This document shows, one piece after another, positions 16,297 through 23,873 of a stretch of DNA of 64,000 nt. Source of the stretch: Pseudoalteromonas luteoviolacea (GTDB lineage Bacteria; Pseudomonadota; Gammaproteobacteria; Enterobacterales; Alteromonadaceae); NCBI RefSeq assembly GCF_001750165.1, contig NZ_CP015411.1:3696501-3760500 (forward strand). Reading direction: 5' to 3'. Numbering within the stretch: position 1 is the first letter of the stretch; every line of letters starts with the position of its first letter. Under the pieces are notes generated by a model. That model saw only the letters and a list, made by a program, of their open reading frames with translations. It did not search any database and was not told the DNA's origin. Both the position numbers and the translations under genes were made by a program.

Positions 16297-17010
16297 TTAA
16301 TCCATAATGTCATTTGGCATGTCGGCACGAATGACTTGCCATAGCTCACTTGACTGGTGGCCATATTTACGAATAAGTGCAATTGCTCTGTCGTAATCAC
16401 CTTGTTCAGCCAATGCTGTTAAGTCGCAGTAAAAATCTCTGGTCAATTTACGAATCTTTGGCTCAGAGAAGTAATGACAACCGATTTTCGAATAAAGACC
16501 TCTAAAGCCATTCAAAATAAGTACATATATTTTATTACCACCAGCAATAGCCAGTTGATGATGTACCTGATAATCATAATCTGCAAACGCCTCTGCCGTG
16601 TCCGGCAGTTCAGAGTACTGTGCCAAAATCTCAATGACCTTTTCTGGACTCAGCTTAATTGCTGCACGAGTATAAATCGCGCTGATATTTGTTCTCGCAG
16701 ACAATAGTTGATCAGTGAGTTCAGGCACCTTATCTTCATCAAGACGAGCAAGCGCTTCTAAAATGTTTAGCCCCGATGTTTCCCAGAAATTATTCACTCG
16801 TGTAGGCTTGCCATGTTGAATCGTCAACCAGCCGTCACGCGCCAATCGTTGCAATACTTCTCTCAAGGTTGTACGAGTTACACCGATCAGCTCCGACAGT
16901 TCACGCTCAGCCGGTAATATTGACCCAGGCGGAAACTCCCCATTCCAAATCGATTCTACTATATATTCCTCAGCGAATCCCGCTGGGCTCTTGGCTTTAA
17001 AAATTCTCAT
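16297..17010 (-). CDS. fadR: Fatty acid metabolism regulator FadR (GntR family)
   Basis: Protein of 237 residues. The N-terminal winged helix (about 1-75) contains SILPAERELSELIGVTRTTLREVLQRL in segments matching the GntR/FadR DNA-binding helix, and W-L-T-I-Q-H-G-K-P-T in the wing. The C-terminal part is the all-helical acyl-CoA-binding domain typical of FadR. In the family it represses beta-oxidation genes and activates fabA/fabB until long-chain acyl-CoA is bound. A FadR-like operator overlaps its own -10 box (17106-17120). In E. coli nhaB lies between fadR and dsbB; here that space is non-coding. Confidence 0.95.
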   Translation of the reverse strand: MRIFKAKSPAGFAEEYIVESIWNGEFPPGSILPAERELSELIGVTRTTLREVLQRLARDGWLTIQHGKPTRVNNFWETSGLNILEALARLDEDKVPELTDQLLSARTNISAIYTRAAIKLSPEKVIEILAQYSELPDTAEAFADYDYQVHHQLAIAGGNKIYVLILNGFRGLYSKIGCHYFSEPKIRKLTRDFYCDLTALAEQGDYDRAIALIRKYGHQSSELWQVIRADMPNDIMD

Positions 17011-17105
17011 TTTGCACCACTTAAATTACAACCAAAGGCAAGATACATTCAGCGCAAGCGACACTAGGTAGCAGGCGCAGCATGATACTGCAACTCGTTA
17101 ATCTA

Positions 17106-17136
17106 CTGATTGTACCAGATGGATATAAAGTAACAA
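17106..17136 (-). promoter_or_regulatory. fadR promoter with overlapping FadR-like operator
   Basis: On the minus strand: TTGTTA (17136-17131), a 16-base spacer and TACAAT (17114-17109). The sequence ATCTGGTACAATCAG at 17120-17106 covers the -10 box and matches 13 of 17 positions of the E. coli fadB operator when extended two bases. This suggests autorepression. Confidence 0.5.
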
Positions 17137-17409
17137 GCGCAAGTGTACATTGAAGGGATAGTTATTAGAGTTAAAGCTAAAAAACCAATCAAATAAAGAC
17201 AACCCGCTTTTAGCTCATCATATAAAAATCCCCCTCACATTGTCTTCATTACCCAATCAAACTGGTGAAATGAAACGCCATATAAATAGGGAACTTAAAT
17301 TGGAGAATAATGACTAATGAAGGGATTGTAATATCACTTTCAAAAAATGCTTAGGTACAAACCAACAATTAGATTGCCTCAGCATGACTGATATTAGCAA
17401 GTAAATTGC

Positions 17410-17438
17410 TTGAAGCATTCACACTAGATAGCCATAAT
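17410..17438 (+). promoter_or_regulatory. dsbB promoter
   Basis: TTGAAG, a 17-base spacer and CATAAT end 23 bases before the dsbB ATG. They match 4/6 and 5/6 of the sigma-70 consensus. Confidence 0.5.
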
Positions 17439-17461
17439 AGCGGGCAAAAAAGGAGACATAC

Positions 17462-17968
17462 ATGTTTGATAGACTCGCGAGTTTTTCTCGTACCACCACA
17501 GCTTGGGGCTTATTGTTTTTAAGTGCACTTACTTTCGAAATCGTTGCACTATACTTTCAGTATGTCATGGGGTTAGAGCCCTGCGTGATGTGTATCTATC
17601 AACGTACAGCAATGTTGGGGGTTTTGATCGCAGCCTTAATTGGTCTTTGTGGTAATAAAAATTACGTTGTTCGATTGATAGCGACCGCTGGCTGGGGAAT
17701 ATCCGCCATATTGGGATGGCTACTTGCACGTGAACACTTAGACATGCAAACGACCACAGACCCTTTCGCGTTTACATGCGCTTTTGAGCCTAATTTTCCT
17801 GTGCCCTTACATGAATGGATCCCATCATTTTTTGCTGTAACCGGCAGCTGCTCAAGTATAGATTGGTCTTTTGCAGGGTTATCTATGCCAGGCTGGATGG
17901 AAGTGGTCTTTGCTATTTACGCAATCAGCTTTTTGCTATTTGCCCCATTCATTATTTTTAAGAAGTAA
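17462..17968 (+). CDS. dsbB: Disulfide bond oxidoreductase DsbB
   Basis: Inner membrane protein of 168 residues with four membrane segments that reoxidises DsbA and passes electrons to quinone. The first cysteine pair is EPCVMC at about residues 40-43 with the following Arg of YQR. The second periplasmic pair is the Cys in FTCAFEPN and the Cys in TGSCSS. AAGGAG lies 6 bases before ATG 17462. The next gene starts 13 bases after its stop and may be co-transcribed. The E. coli neighbour order fadR-nhaB-dsbB is kept except for nhaB. Confidence 0.96.
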   Translation: MFDRLASFSRTTTAWGLLFLSALTFEIVALYFQYVMGLEPCVMCIYQRTAMLGVLIAALIGLCGNKNYVVRLIATAGWGISAILGWLLAREHLDMQTTTDPFAFTCAFEPNFPVPLHEWIPSFFAVTGSCSSIDWSFAGLSMPGWMEVVFAIYAISFLLFAPFIIFKK

Positions 17969-17981
17969 CATTGAGAGAAAT

Positions 17982-18284
17982 ATGATTTTTAGACTCAGCC
18001 AAATACCTGAACTTTCTTCATTATCACTGCGTGAAAAACAGCAAGTAAAGGCAATATCACTTTCGCTGCTCTCTGCTAAAAGTAAGGTCATATTGGCGAT
18101 ATGTAAACTGGCTTTATTAACACCTTTGTTTATGGCGCTGGCTTACTTCGAAGGCTGGTCACTCCTACCAGTATTGCTTGTTGCAGGTCTTGCATACCCA
18201 TTACTCACAGCACCTATTGAGGTACAATTTGCTCTTAAAAATTTAGATCAGGCATTATCACAATTTAAGCAGAGCCAAAAATAG
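17982..18284 (+). CDS. Small membrane protein of unknown function
   Basis: Protein of 100 residues. The N-terminal third is soluble (IPELSSLSLREKQQV), then two hydrophobic segments (about residues 32-50 and 54-72), then a polar helix. ATG 17982 with GAGAG upstream lies 13 bases after dsbB, so they probably form one transcript. The open frame extends back into dsbB in another frame, which I ignore. I do not recognise the family. The pattern suggests a two-span inner membrane protein. Confidence 0.65.
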   Translation: MIFRLSQIPELSSLSLREKQQVKAISLSLLSAKSKVILAICKLALLTPLFMALAYFEGWSLLPVLLVAGLAYPLLTAPIEVQFALKNLDQALSQFKQSQK

Positions 18285-18303
18285 GCTCTGCACCACCTTA
18301 CGC

Positions 18304-18615
<312 letters not shown>

Positions 18616-18768
18616 TCAATTTATCCTTAAAATCTTGTTAATTTAAAAAAGCTCATAACTCTTAATAAGCTATCTAACCATAGGATTTCTCTCTTACTGT
18701 TGTAAAATGCTTACTAATATTTTCATTGTATTTTTTTCATATGGATCGTCTAATTGAACACCTATGAG

Positions 18769-18811
18769 TTGCAATAATATCAAATACAGTTTACTGTATA
18801 AAAAAACAGTG
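18769..18811 (+). promoter_or_regulatory. yebG promoter with LexA (SOS) box
   Basis: -35 TTGCAA (18769-18774), 17 bases, and -10 TACTGT (18792-18797). A perfect LexA core CTGT-N8-ACAG spans 18794-18809 within TACTGTATAAAAAAACAGTG, covering the -10 box. A second palindrome ATACAGT-TT-ACTGTAT (18784-18799) shares its right half with the SOS box. Confidence 0.85.
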
Positions 18812-18828
18812 TTTTATGGAGGGTGATT

Positions 18829-19143
18829 ATGGCTGTTATAGTAAAGTATGTGGTTGAAAGAAATGGAGTAGAGCGAATGACATTTACTAGCAAAAAAGAG
18901 GCAGATGCCTACGATAAAATGCTGGATGTGGCAGAGGCGCTTGAAGGGATGCTGGATAAGGTAGATGTTCCGCTTAGTGAACAACAAGTAGAGTCTTTAG
19001 CACTCGAAATGGCAAAATATAAAGACGACTTTATCTCTGTGCTTAAAGGCACTAAACCATCAGCAGAAAAAGAGCCAAAAAAATCAGCTAAAAAAGCTGA
19101 GGAAGACAGTGACGACAAAGTAACGGCTATTAAGCAAGCATAA
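18829..19143 (+). CDS. yebG: DNA damage-inducible protein YebG
   Basis: Protein of 104 residues. The N-terminal MAVIVKYVVERNG and FTSKKEADAYDKMLD match E. coli YebG closely; the C-terminal tail is lysine/glutamate-rich and divergent. The function of YebG is unclear, but it is SOS-regulated in E. coli. The same control is visible here as a LexA box on the -10. ATG 18829 has GGAGG six bases upstream; an in-frame GTG at 18823 is less likely. It ends before a strong bidirectional terminator. Confidence 0.93.
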   Translation: MAVIVKYVVERNGVERMTFTSKKEADAYDKMLDVAEALEGMLDKVDVPLSEQQVESLALEMAKYKDDFISVLKGTKPSAEKEPKKSAKKAEEDSDDKVTAIKQA

Positions 19144-19184
19144 CACTTTAATCTCTTTACTTGCTTATTCGATCCAAAAACGCA

Positions 19185-19218
19185 AAAACGCCGAGCTACC
19201 AATATAGCTCGGCGTTTT
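19185..19218. terminator. Bidirectional terminator, yebG / aminotransferase
   Basis: AAAACGCCGAGCTA pairs with TAGCTCGGCGTTTT (14-base perfect stem, 6-base loop) between convergent genes. Confidence 0.92.
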
Positions 19219-19242
19219 AGTCTGCGTTAAATCAACTGAGTA

Positions 19243-20436
19243 TTATTTTAATACCGCTGCGACTGCATCTGCAAAATAATCAATATTGCTGTGACTAATG
19301 CCCGCAACATTTACACGGCTAGAGCCCACAATATAAATTGAATACTCTTCACGAAGGCGATCGATTTGCGCTTTATTAATACCTAAGAAAGAGAACATAC
19401 CATGCTGACGCTCAATGAAAGAGAAGTCATGGCCTGTATTTCTTTGCTCAAGGCTATCTTTAACAAGGCTACGAAGACCATTAATACGATCACGCATCTC
19501 AGCAAGCTCATGATGCCACTGCTGCGTTAATTCATCACTCGATAGAATCGTATTTACAATATCAGCACCATGTGCAGGTGGCATTGAATAAATGCTACGA
19601 ACAACGCTTAACAATACTGAGTTTGCAACATCCGCATTCGCTGCATCTTTTGAAATGATCGAACATGCACCGATTCGCTCACGGTAAAGACCAAAGTTTT
19701 TAGAGCATGAAGAACAGATAATCATCTCTTCTACAGTCTGTGCTAATAGACGAAGTCCATTTGCGTCTTCATCTAAGCTTGTACCAAAACCTTGATATGC
19801 AATGTCTACTAGTGGAGTGAAACCCACTTCTTTAGCAAGATCTGCAAAAATTTGCCATTGCTCAGCATTTAAGTCCATACCACTTGGGTTGTGACAACAT
19901 GCATGTACTAAAACAACATCGCCCTTTGGTACTTGCTTTAATGTGTCAATCATTTCGTCAAAAAGCAGGCCTTTATTTTCATAATCGTAGTACGGGTACT
20001 CTTTCACCGTTAAACCAGCTGCTTCAAACAAACTAATATGATTTGCCCATGTTGGAGTCGTTACCCAAACCGTTGCATCTTTATTACAACGCTTGATAAA
20101 TTCAGCAGCAACACGCAGCGAACCAGTACCACCTGGTGTTTGAGCCGTACGAACACGATTGGCAAGTAGTGTTGTGTGGCTATCGCTTAATAGTAACTGC
20201 TCCATCTTTGCACAAAAATCTAAATTACCTGCTAACCCGATATATGATTTTGTTGTTTCATTTTCTAAACGAAATGCTTCTGCTTTTTTAACTGCTTTTA
20301 AAACTGGCGTAGCACCCTGCTCATCTTTATATACACCAACACCTAAATCAATTTTGTTAGGGTTATCGTCTTGTTTATAAGCTGCCATTAGGCCCAAAAT
20401 AGGATCGGTTGGTAATGGTTTTAGTTCTGAAAACAT
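19243..20436 (-). CDS. Aspartate/aromatic aminotransferase (class I)
   Basis: PLP enzyme of 397 residues of the AspC/TyrB subgroup, transferring amino groups between aspartate or aromatic amino acids and 2-oxoglutarate. The Schiff-base Lys is in SSCSKNFGLYRERIG. The substrate Arg is in VGSSRVNVAG near the C-terminus. HNPSGMDLN carries the conserved Asn-Pro of the PLP pocket. ATG 20436 (MFSELKPLP) has AGGA upstream. AspC and TyrB cannot be told apart by eye. No TyrR box was found upstream, which slightly favours AspC. It could complete Phe and Tyr made through PheA and TyrA. Confidence 0.93.
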   Translation of the reverse strand: MFSELKPLPTDPILGLMAAYKQDDNPNKIDLGVGVYKDEQGATPVLKAVKKAEAFRLENETTKSYIGLAGNLDFCAKMEQLLLSDSHTTLLANRVRTAQTPGGTGSLRVAAEFIKRCNKDATVWVTTPTWANHISLFEAAGLTVKEYPYYDYENKGLLFDEMIDTLKQVPKGDVVLVHACCHNPSGMDLNAEQWQIFADLAKEVGFTPLVDIAYQGFGTSLDEDANGLRLLAQTVEEMIICSSCSKNFGLYRERIGACSIISKDAANADVANSVLLSVVRSIYSMPPAHGADIVNTILSSDELTQQWHHELAEMRDRINGLRSLVKDSLEQRNTGHDFSFIERQHGMFSFLGINKAQIDRLREEYSIYIVGSSRVNVAGISHSNIDYFADAVAAVLK

Positions 20437-20614
20437 GTTTATTTTATTCCTATTAAAATTGATACGCACTAAAGTACAAGGGGGCGAAAAGTCACTTACA
20501 TTTTTTGCAAACTCGCCTCCAATTTATCTAAGTATTTAACTCGATATTACGTAGCAATTGTGGGGGTTATAGTTGCCATAATACTAACACAATTTAACAA
20601 GAACACGAGCCTTG

Positions 20615-21274
20615 TTACTCGGGAAGGTAATGCGTTATTTTCATGCAAGCTGCGACGAGTACAGATAAATTGTCAGCAGTAAAAAACTCTTTACTAAACG
20701 CTTCTGCATCAATGATCCCAATACAATCAAGCTTGTCATTTAATAAAGGTATGCAGACTTCAGCTTGCACTTTTGGATCGCACGTATAATATTCACCACC
20801 CTGCGCAATATATTCAGGAATATTATTGATAATACGAGATTTTTCAGAAAGTACCGTCTGGATATTATTTGATGTTGCCGCAAACTGCTCATTGATAGGA
20901 AATAATGGACGACTAGGTGCTCCATTGTACGCGAGCTTAAGTAATTGTTTTTCACCGTCAACTTGTCTTGACTGATAAATACCAAACCATTCCACGCCTG
21001 TTTTTTTAGTAACAAACTCGACGATTGTTTGAAGTTTAGACAATAAAACATCATTCTCTTGTGTGCGCTCTATGATTGTTTCCAATTCAAATGGCACTTC
21101 TTGTAAATGACCAAATAAGCTACAACTCCCCCCTTCACCGAGTTCTGGTATTTTATAAGACCATACCGTTTGAGCATAATGAGATGCTAAATATTCATCT
21201 AATGCATCAAGCTGTGATTGAACAAGTGTATGCTCAAGGGAAGTTTGTGTTTTATCTAAGTATGCAGAAACCAT
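20615..21274 (-). CDS. GAF domain protein
   Basis: Protein of 219 residues with an N-terminal helical part and a GAF domain at about 70-215. The end of the GAF fold is seen in AEVCIPLLNDKLDCIGIIDAEAFSKEFFT. It has no output domain, so it may sense a small molecule or redox state and act on a partner. It follows the partner-switching gene by 153 bases on the same strand and may belong to that signalling block. The free-methionine-sulfoxide reductase family is also GAF-only, but its Cys pattern is not evident here. Confidence 0.7.
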   Translation of the reverse strand: MVSAYLDKTQTSLEHTLVQSQLDALDEYLASHYAQTVWSYKIPELGEGGSCSLFGHLQEVPFELETIIERTQENDVLLSKLQTIVEFVTKKTGVEWFGIYQSRQVDGEKQLLKLAYNGAPSRPLFPINEQFAATSNNIQTVLSEKSRIINNIPEYIAQGGEYYTCDPKVQAEVCIPLLNDKLDCIGIIDAEAFSKEFFTADNLSVLVAACMKITHYLPE

Positions 21275-21427
21275 TTAGCCATCCAAACATCTATATATCT
21301 AAACGCAATTTAACACGCAAATGCTCCTTTGACTATAGAAACAAGCATGTTTTTTACAGTTGGGTGTTAAAAGAAAGGGGATATCGTAAAATAATTTCAA
21401 TATTAAGAAGCAATTATAGGTAGGTGC

Positions 21428-23077
21428 TTAATCTAGTGAATAAACCAATTTAACTTCATTGCCAACTCGATTATAGCTAACACTATCAGCAATTTCTGAC
21501 AACAGCTGCACACCACGCCCATGCTCATTGGATAATGTACTATCACTTGGCAACTCCGGCTGAGAAAAGCCTCTGCCTGAATCTTTGATATCAAAGGTGA
21601 TTGAGCGCTTTTCAGGACTATAAAAAGCTGCAATCTCAATGGAAGCTTCATTGAGTTTAGACAATGCTTCCGCACGCTGTGTGTAGTACTCTAAAAATCC
21701 ATCTTCTTGATTTTTTAACTCTGAACTGATCCCCAAAACCCCGTGATCCAAAGAGTTATTATATGCCTCTGACAGTAGCAAAAAGATGTTCGAGCGGTGT
21801 GCATCCACCCCTTCAACATTGCTAAGCACATTCACCACCTCCAAAACAGGATCCGTCACTTTCATTTGCTCAGCATCCAAGGAGACAGCAACCTCAAAAG
21901 GAAGTGATGAATAATGCGTTTCACCTGAATGCTCTAACTCCGCCGGCAAACAATTGATAATTGCAATGCTCAAATCATCTTGTTGCTCCGCATGCTGCGC
22001 ATAGTTACGCACTTTATCAATGACCTCTTGTGTGGTGATTGCGGGCGTACTTTGCAACGTATCTATGAAACGCCCTTCTCCAAACATCTCTCCATCAGGC
22101 CCTTCACTCTCAATAATGCCGTCAGTTGCCATGACGAGCCGAGTGCCCTTCTCCACTTCAAAGTGCAGTATGGTCCTCTCGAATTCATCATCGTCGAGTA
22201 TCCCTAACGCCATATGTTGAGATTCAACGGTTTTTAAAACACAGCCACCCTCATCAACTAAATACACATCGGGTAACCCACCTAGCCAAGCTGATATATT
22301 TTTACCTGAAGAACTTAGTTCAATAATCGCAGCAGCACAGAACATATGACCTGGCAATAAAGTATACAAAGAGCTGTTCAGCTCAGTCGCGATATCGCCT
22401 ACCGCCATCCCTTTTTGCACCATAGTGTAAAATATTCTCGACGCTGGCAGTGCACCAACTGCTGCAGCAAGACCATGGCCTGTAAAATCCCCTAACAAAC
22501 AATAAAAACCACCAATTGGGCTTTTTGCCATTAGAAACATATCACCGTTAAACATAGATGCAGGGGATAAGTGAAAGTCACAGAGCCTATCAAACCTTTC
22601 TTGACCAGAAAGCGCATTGCGGAAAATATGCTCCACTATCTCATGCTCTCTTTCCGTTTGATTGTAGTGATACTCTAGTTGCTTCTTCTGCTCGTGAGCT
22701 TCTTTGCTTAGCTTCCTAGTACGTGCATGTGCACGTATTTTTGCGGATAAAATAATTCTATCAAAGGGTTTATGAATGAAGTCATCGCCGCCTACTCTCA
22801 AACACTTTTCAAAGCTGGCATGATCTTCAAGAGCAGTAATAAAAATGATGGGTAAATACACATCTCCTGCGTATTCTTTTATTTTAGGTGCTGTTTCGAA
22901 GCCATTCATCACTGGCATCATCACATCTAACAGCACTATATCCACTTCGTGCTGATGCAGCAATGCCAGTGCTTCTTTACCATTATTTGCCACCAGCACA
23001 TCGTAGTGCTGCTGTTCAAGCATGGCTGTCAGCAGCCTGCAATTAAGGGGTTGATCATCAACCACTAAAATAAGCAT
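21428..23077 (-). CDS. REC-PP2C-histidine-kinase-like partner-switching regulator (CrsR/HsbR type)
   Basis: Protein of 549 residues with three domains. The receiver (1-120) has VVDDQ, the phosphorylation site Asp51 in VLLDVMMP and HKPFD. The SpoIIE-type PP2C phosphatase (about 165-375) has GDMFLMA, LGDFTGHGLAAAVGALP and MATDGIIE. The HATPase/RsbW-like kinase (about 400-549) has the N-box SEAYNNSLDHG and glycine boxes KDSGRGF and EHGRGVQL. In Shewanella (CrsR) and Pseudomonas (HsbR) such proteins dephosphorylate or phosphorylate a STAS partner to control a sigma factor or anti-sigma pathway. The STAS gene lies 15 bases upstream on the same strand, so both parts of the switch are present. Confidence 0.93.
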   Translation of the reverse strand: MLILVVDDQPLNCRLLTAMLEQQHYDVLVANNGKEALALLHQHEVDIVLLDVMMPVMNGFETAPKIKEYAGDVYLPIIFITALEDHASFEKCLRVGGDDFIHKPFDRIILSAKIRAHARTRKLSKEAHEQKKQLEYHYNQTEREHEIVEHIFRNALSGQERFDRLCDFHLSPASMFNGDMFLMAKSPIGGFYCLLGDFTGHGLAAAVGALPASRIFYTMVQKGMAVGDIATELNSSLYTLLPGHMFCAAAIIELSSSGKNISAWLGGLPDVYLVDEGGCVLKTVESQHMALGILDDDEFERTILHFEVEKGTRLVMATDGIIESEGPDGEMFGEGRFIDTLQSTPAITTQEVIDKVRNYAQHAEQQDDLSIAIINCLPAELEHSGETHYSSLPFEVAVSLDAEQMKVTDPVLEVVNVLSNVEGVDAHRSNIFLLLSEAYNNSLDHGVLGISSELKNQEDGFLEYYTQRAEALSKLNEASIEIAAFYSPEKRSITFDIKDSGRGFSQPELPSDSTLSNEHGRGVQLLSEIADSVSYNRVGNEVKLVYSLD

Positions 23078-23092
23078 GCTAATTTAGCTCTG

Positions 23093-23398
23093 CTAATCAA
23101 TTTCAAATTTTTTATCAAACCGTGAAATTTGCAATATCTTTTTTAATTGTGGTCGGCAATTACTAATCTGTATACTGCCCACCGAATCCCCTAGAGTCTT
23201 CTTCATATTTAATAACATGCCGAGCGCCGAGCTATCCATATAATCTGTGTCTCGCAAATCGACAACGACTTTCTCGGTTTCATCATTCACTTCAGCATAA
23301 GCTTGGCGAAATGATTGTACTAAATTGAAGTCAAACTTCCCTTTAATCTGAATTGTTAAAGTCTTTCCGTCAGCTGAAGCATTTTTGCTCAGGCTCAT
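23093..23398 (-). CDS. STAS-domain anti-sigma factor antagonist (CrsA/HsbA type)
   Basis: Single STAS domain of 101 residues. VVVDLRDTDYMDSSALGMLL is the SpoIIAA-like signature; Ser56 is at the position phosphorylated in the family. It should be the substrate of the kinase and phosphatase domains of the next gene, 15 bases downstream. ATG 23398 starts the two-gene unit. The final target (RpoS-type or FlgM-type anti-sigma control) is not encoded here. Confidence 0.92.
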   Translation of the reverse strand: MSLSKNASADGKTLTIQIKGKFDFNLVQSFRQAYAEVNDETEKVVVDLRDTDYMDSSALGMLLNMKKTLGDSVGSIQISNCRPQLKKILQISRFDKKFEID

Positions 23399-23543
23399 TG
23401 CAAGCTCCTACTCTAAATTTAGTATTGTTATCCATCTTTATGTTTTAAATATAATCGGATTACGTAATTTCGCCAAAAAAATATAACGACATAAAACACT
23501 TTTTGTTAGTATCCAAAATAATGTAACTAGTTTGGAGTAAACA

Positions 23544-23873
23544 ATGTCAGATGGTCGTTTAGTGTATTCTACCGAGCTGGGTCGGATTAAACCAGAAGAC
23601 GAACAGCCACAGCAAGAAGTGAAGCTTTTTAAAGATGGTCATATTCGTATCGAACGTCAAACCAAAGGTCGAAAAGGAAAAGGCGTTATGCTGGTCGTCG
23701 GCATTGATCCTGCTGAACACGATCTAAAGAAATTAGCTAAACAGCTAAAAAGTAAAATGGGTCAAGGCGGTGCAGTCAAAGACGGTGTTATTGAAATTCA
23801 AGGTGATGACCGTGAAAAACTCAAAGGCCTGCTTGTCTCACAAGGGTTTAAAGTGAAAATTGCAGGGGGTTAA
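23544..23873 (+). CDS. yciH: SUI1/eIF1-like translation factor YciH
   Basis: Protein of 109 residues with the SUI1 fold: RQTKGRKGKGVMLVVGI, then KKLAKQLKSKMGQGGAVKDGVIEIQGD. Bacterial YciH affects start-codon fidelity like eIF1 and has been tied to stress translation in E. coli. ATG 23544 has GGAG upstream. Its last bases overlap the end of the convergent GGDEF-EAL gene by four bases. Confidence 0.93.
   Translation: MSDGRLVYSTELGRIKPEDEQPQQEVKLFKDGHIRIERQTKGRKGKGVMLVVGIDPAEHDLKKLAKQLKSKMGQGGAVKDGVIEIQGDDREKLKGLLVSQGFKVKIAGG

Larger units (their letters stand above)
17011..17461. other. 451-base non-coding spacer between fadR and dsbB
   Basis: No gene is visible on either strand. It holds the fadR promoter and operator near its left end (17106-17136) and the dsbB promoter at its right end (17410-17438). 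The middle part shows no clear hairpin, repeat or small frame with a ribosome-binding site. Confidence 0.6.

Noticed and set aside
17011..17461. Possible nhaB remnant between fadR and dsbB
   Set aside because: No frame with hydrophobic segments or NhaB-like motifs is seen on either strand.
20437..20600. TyrR box before the aminotransferase gene
   Set aside because: The closest sequence (TGTAAGTGACTTTT) lacks the second half-site TTTACA, so TyrR control of this gene is not supported.
21076..21423. 115-codon plus-strand frame over the GAF gene start
   Set aside because: Mostly antisense to the GAF gene, no ribosome-binding site and no recognisable domain.
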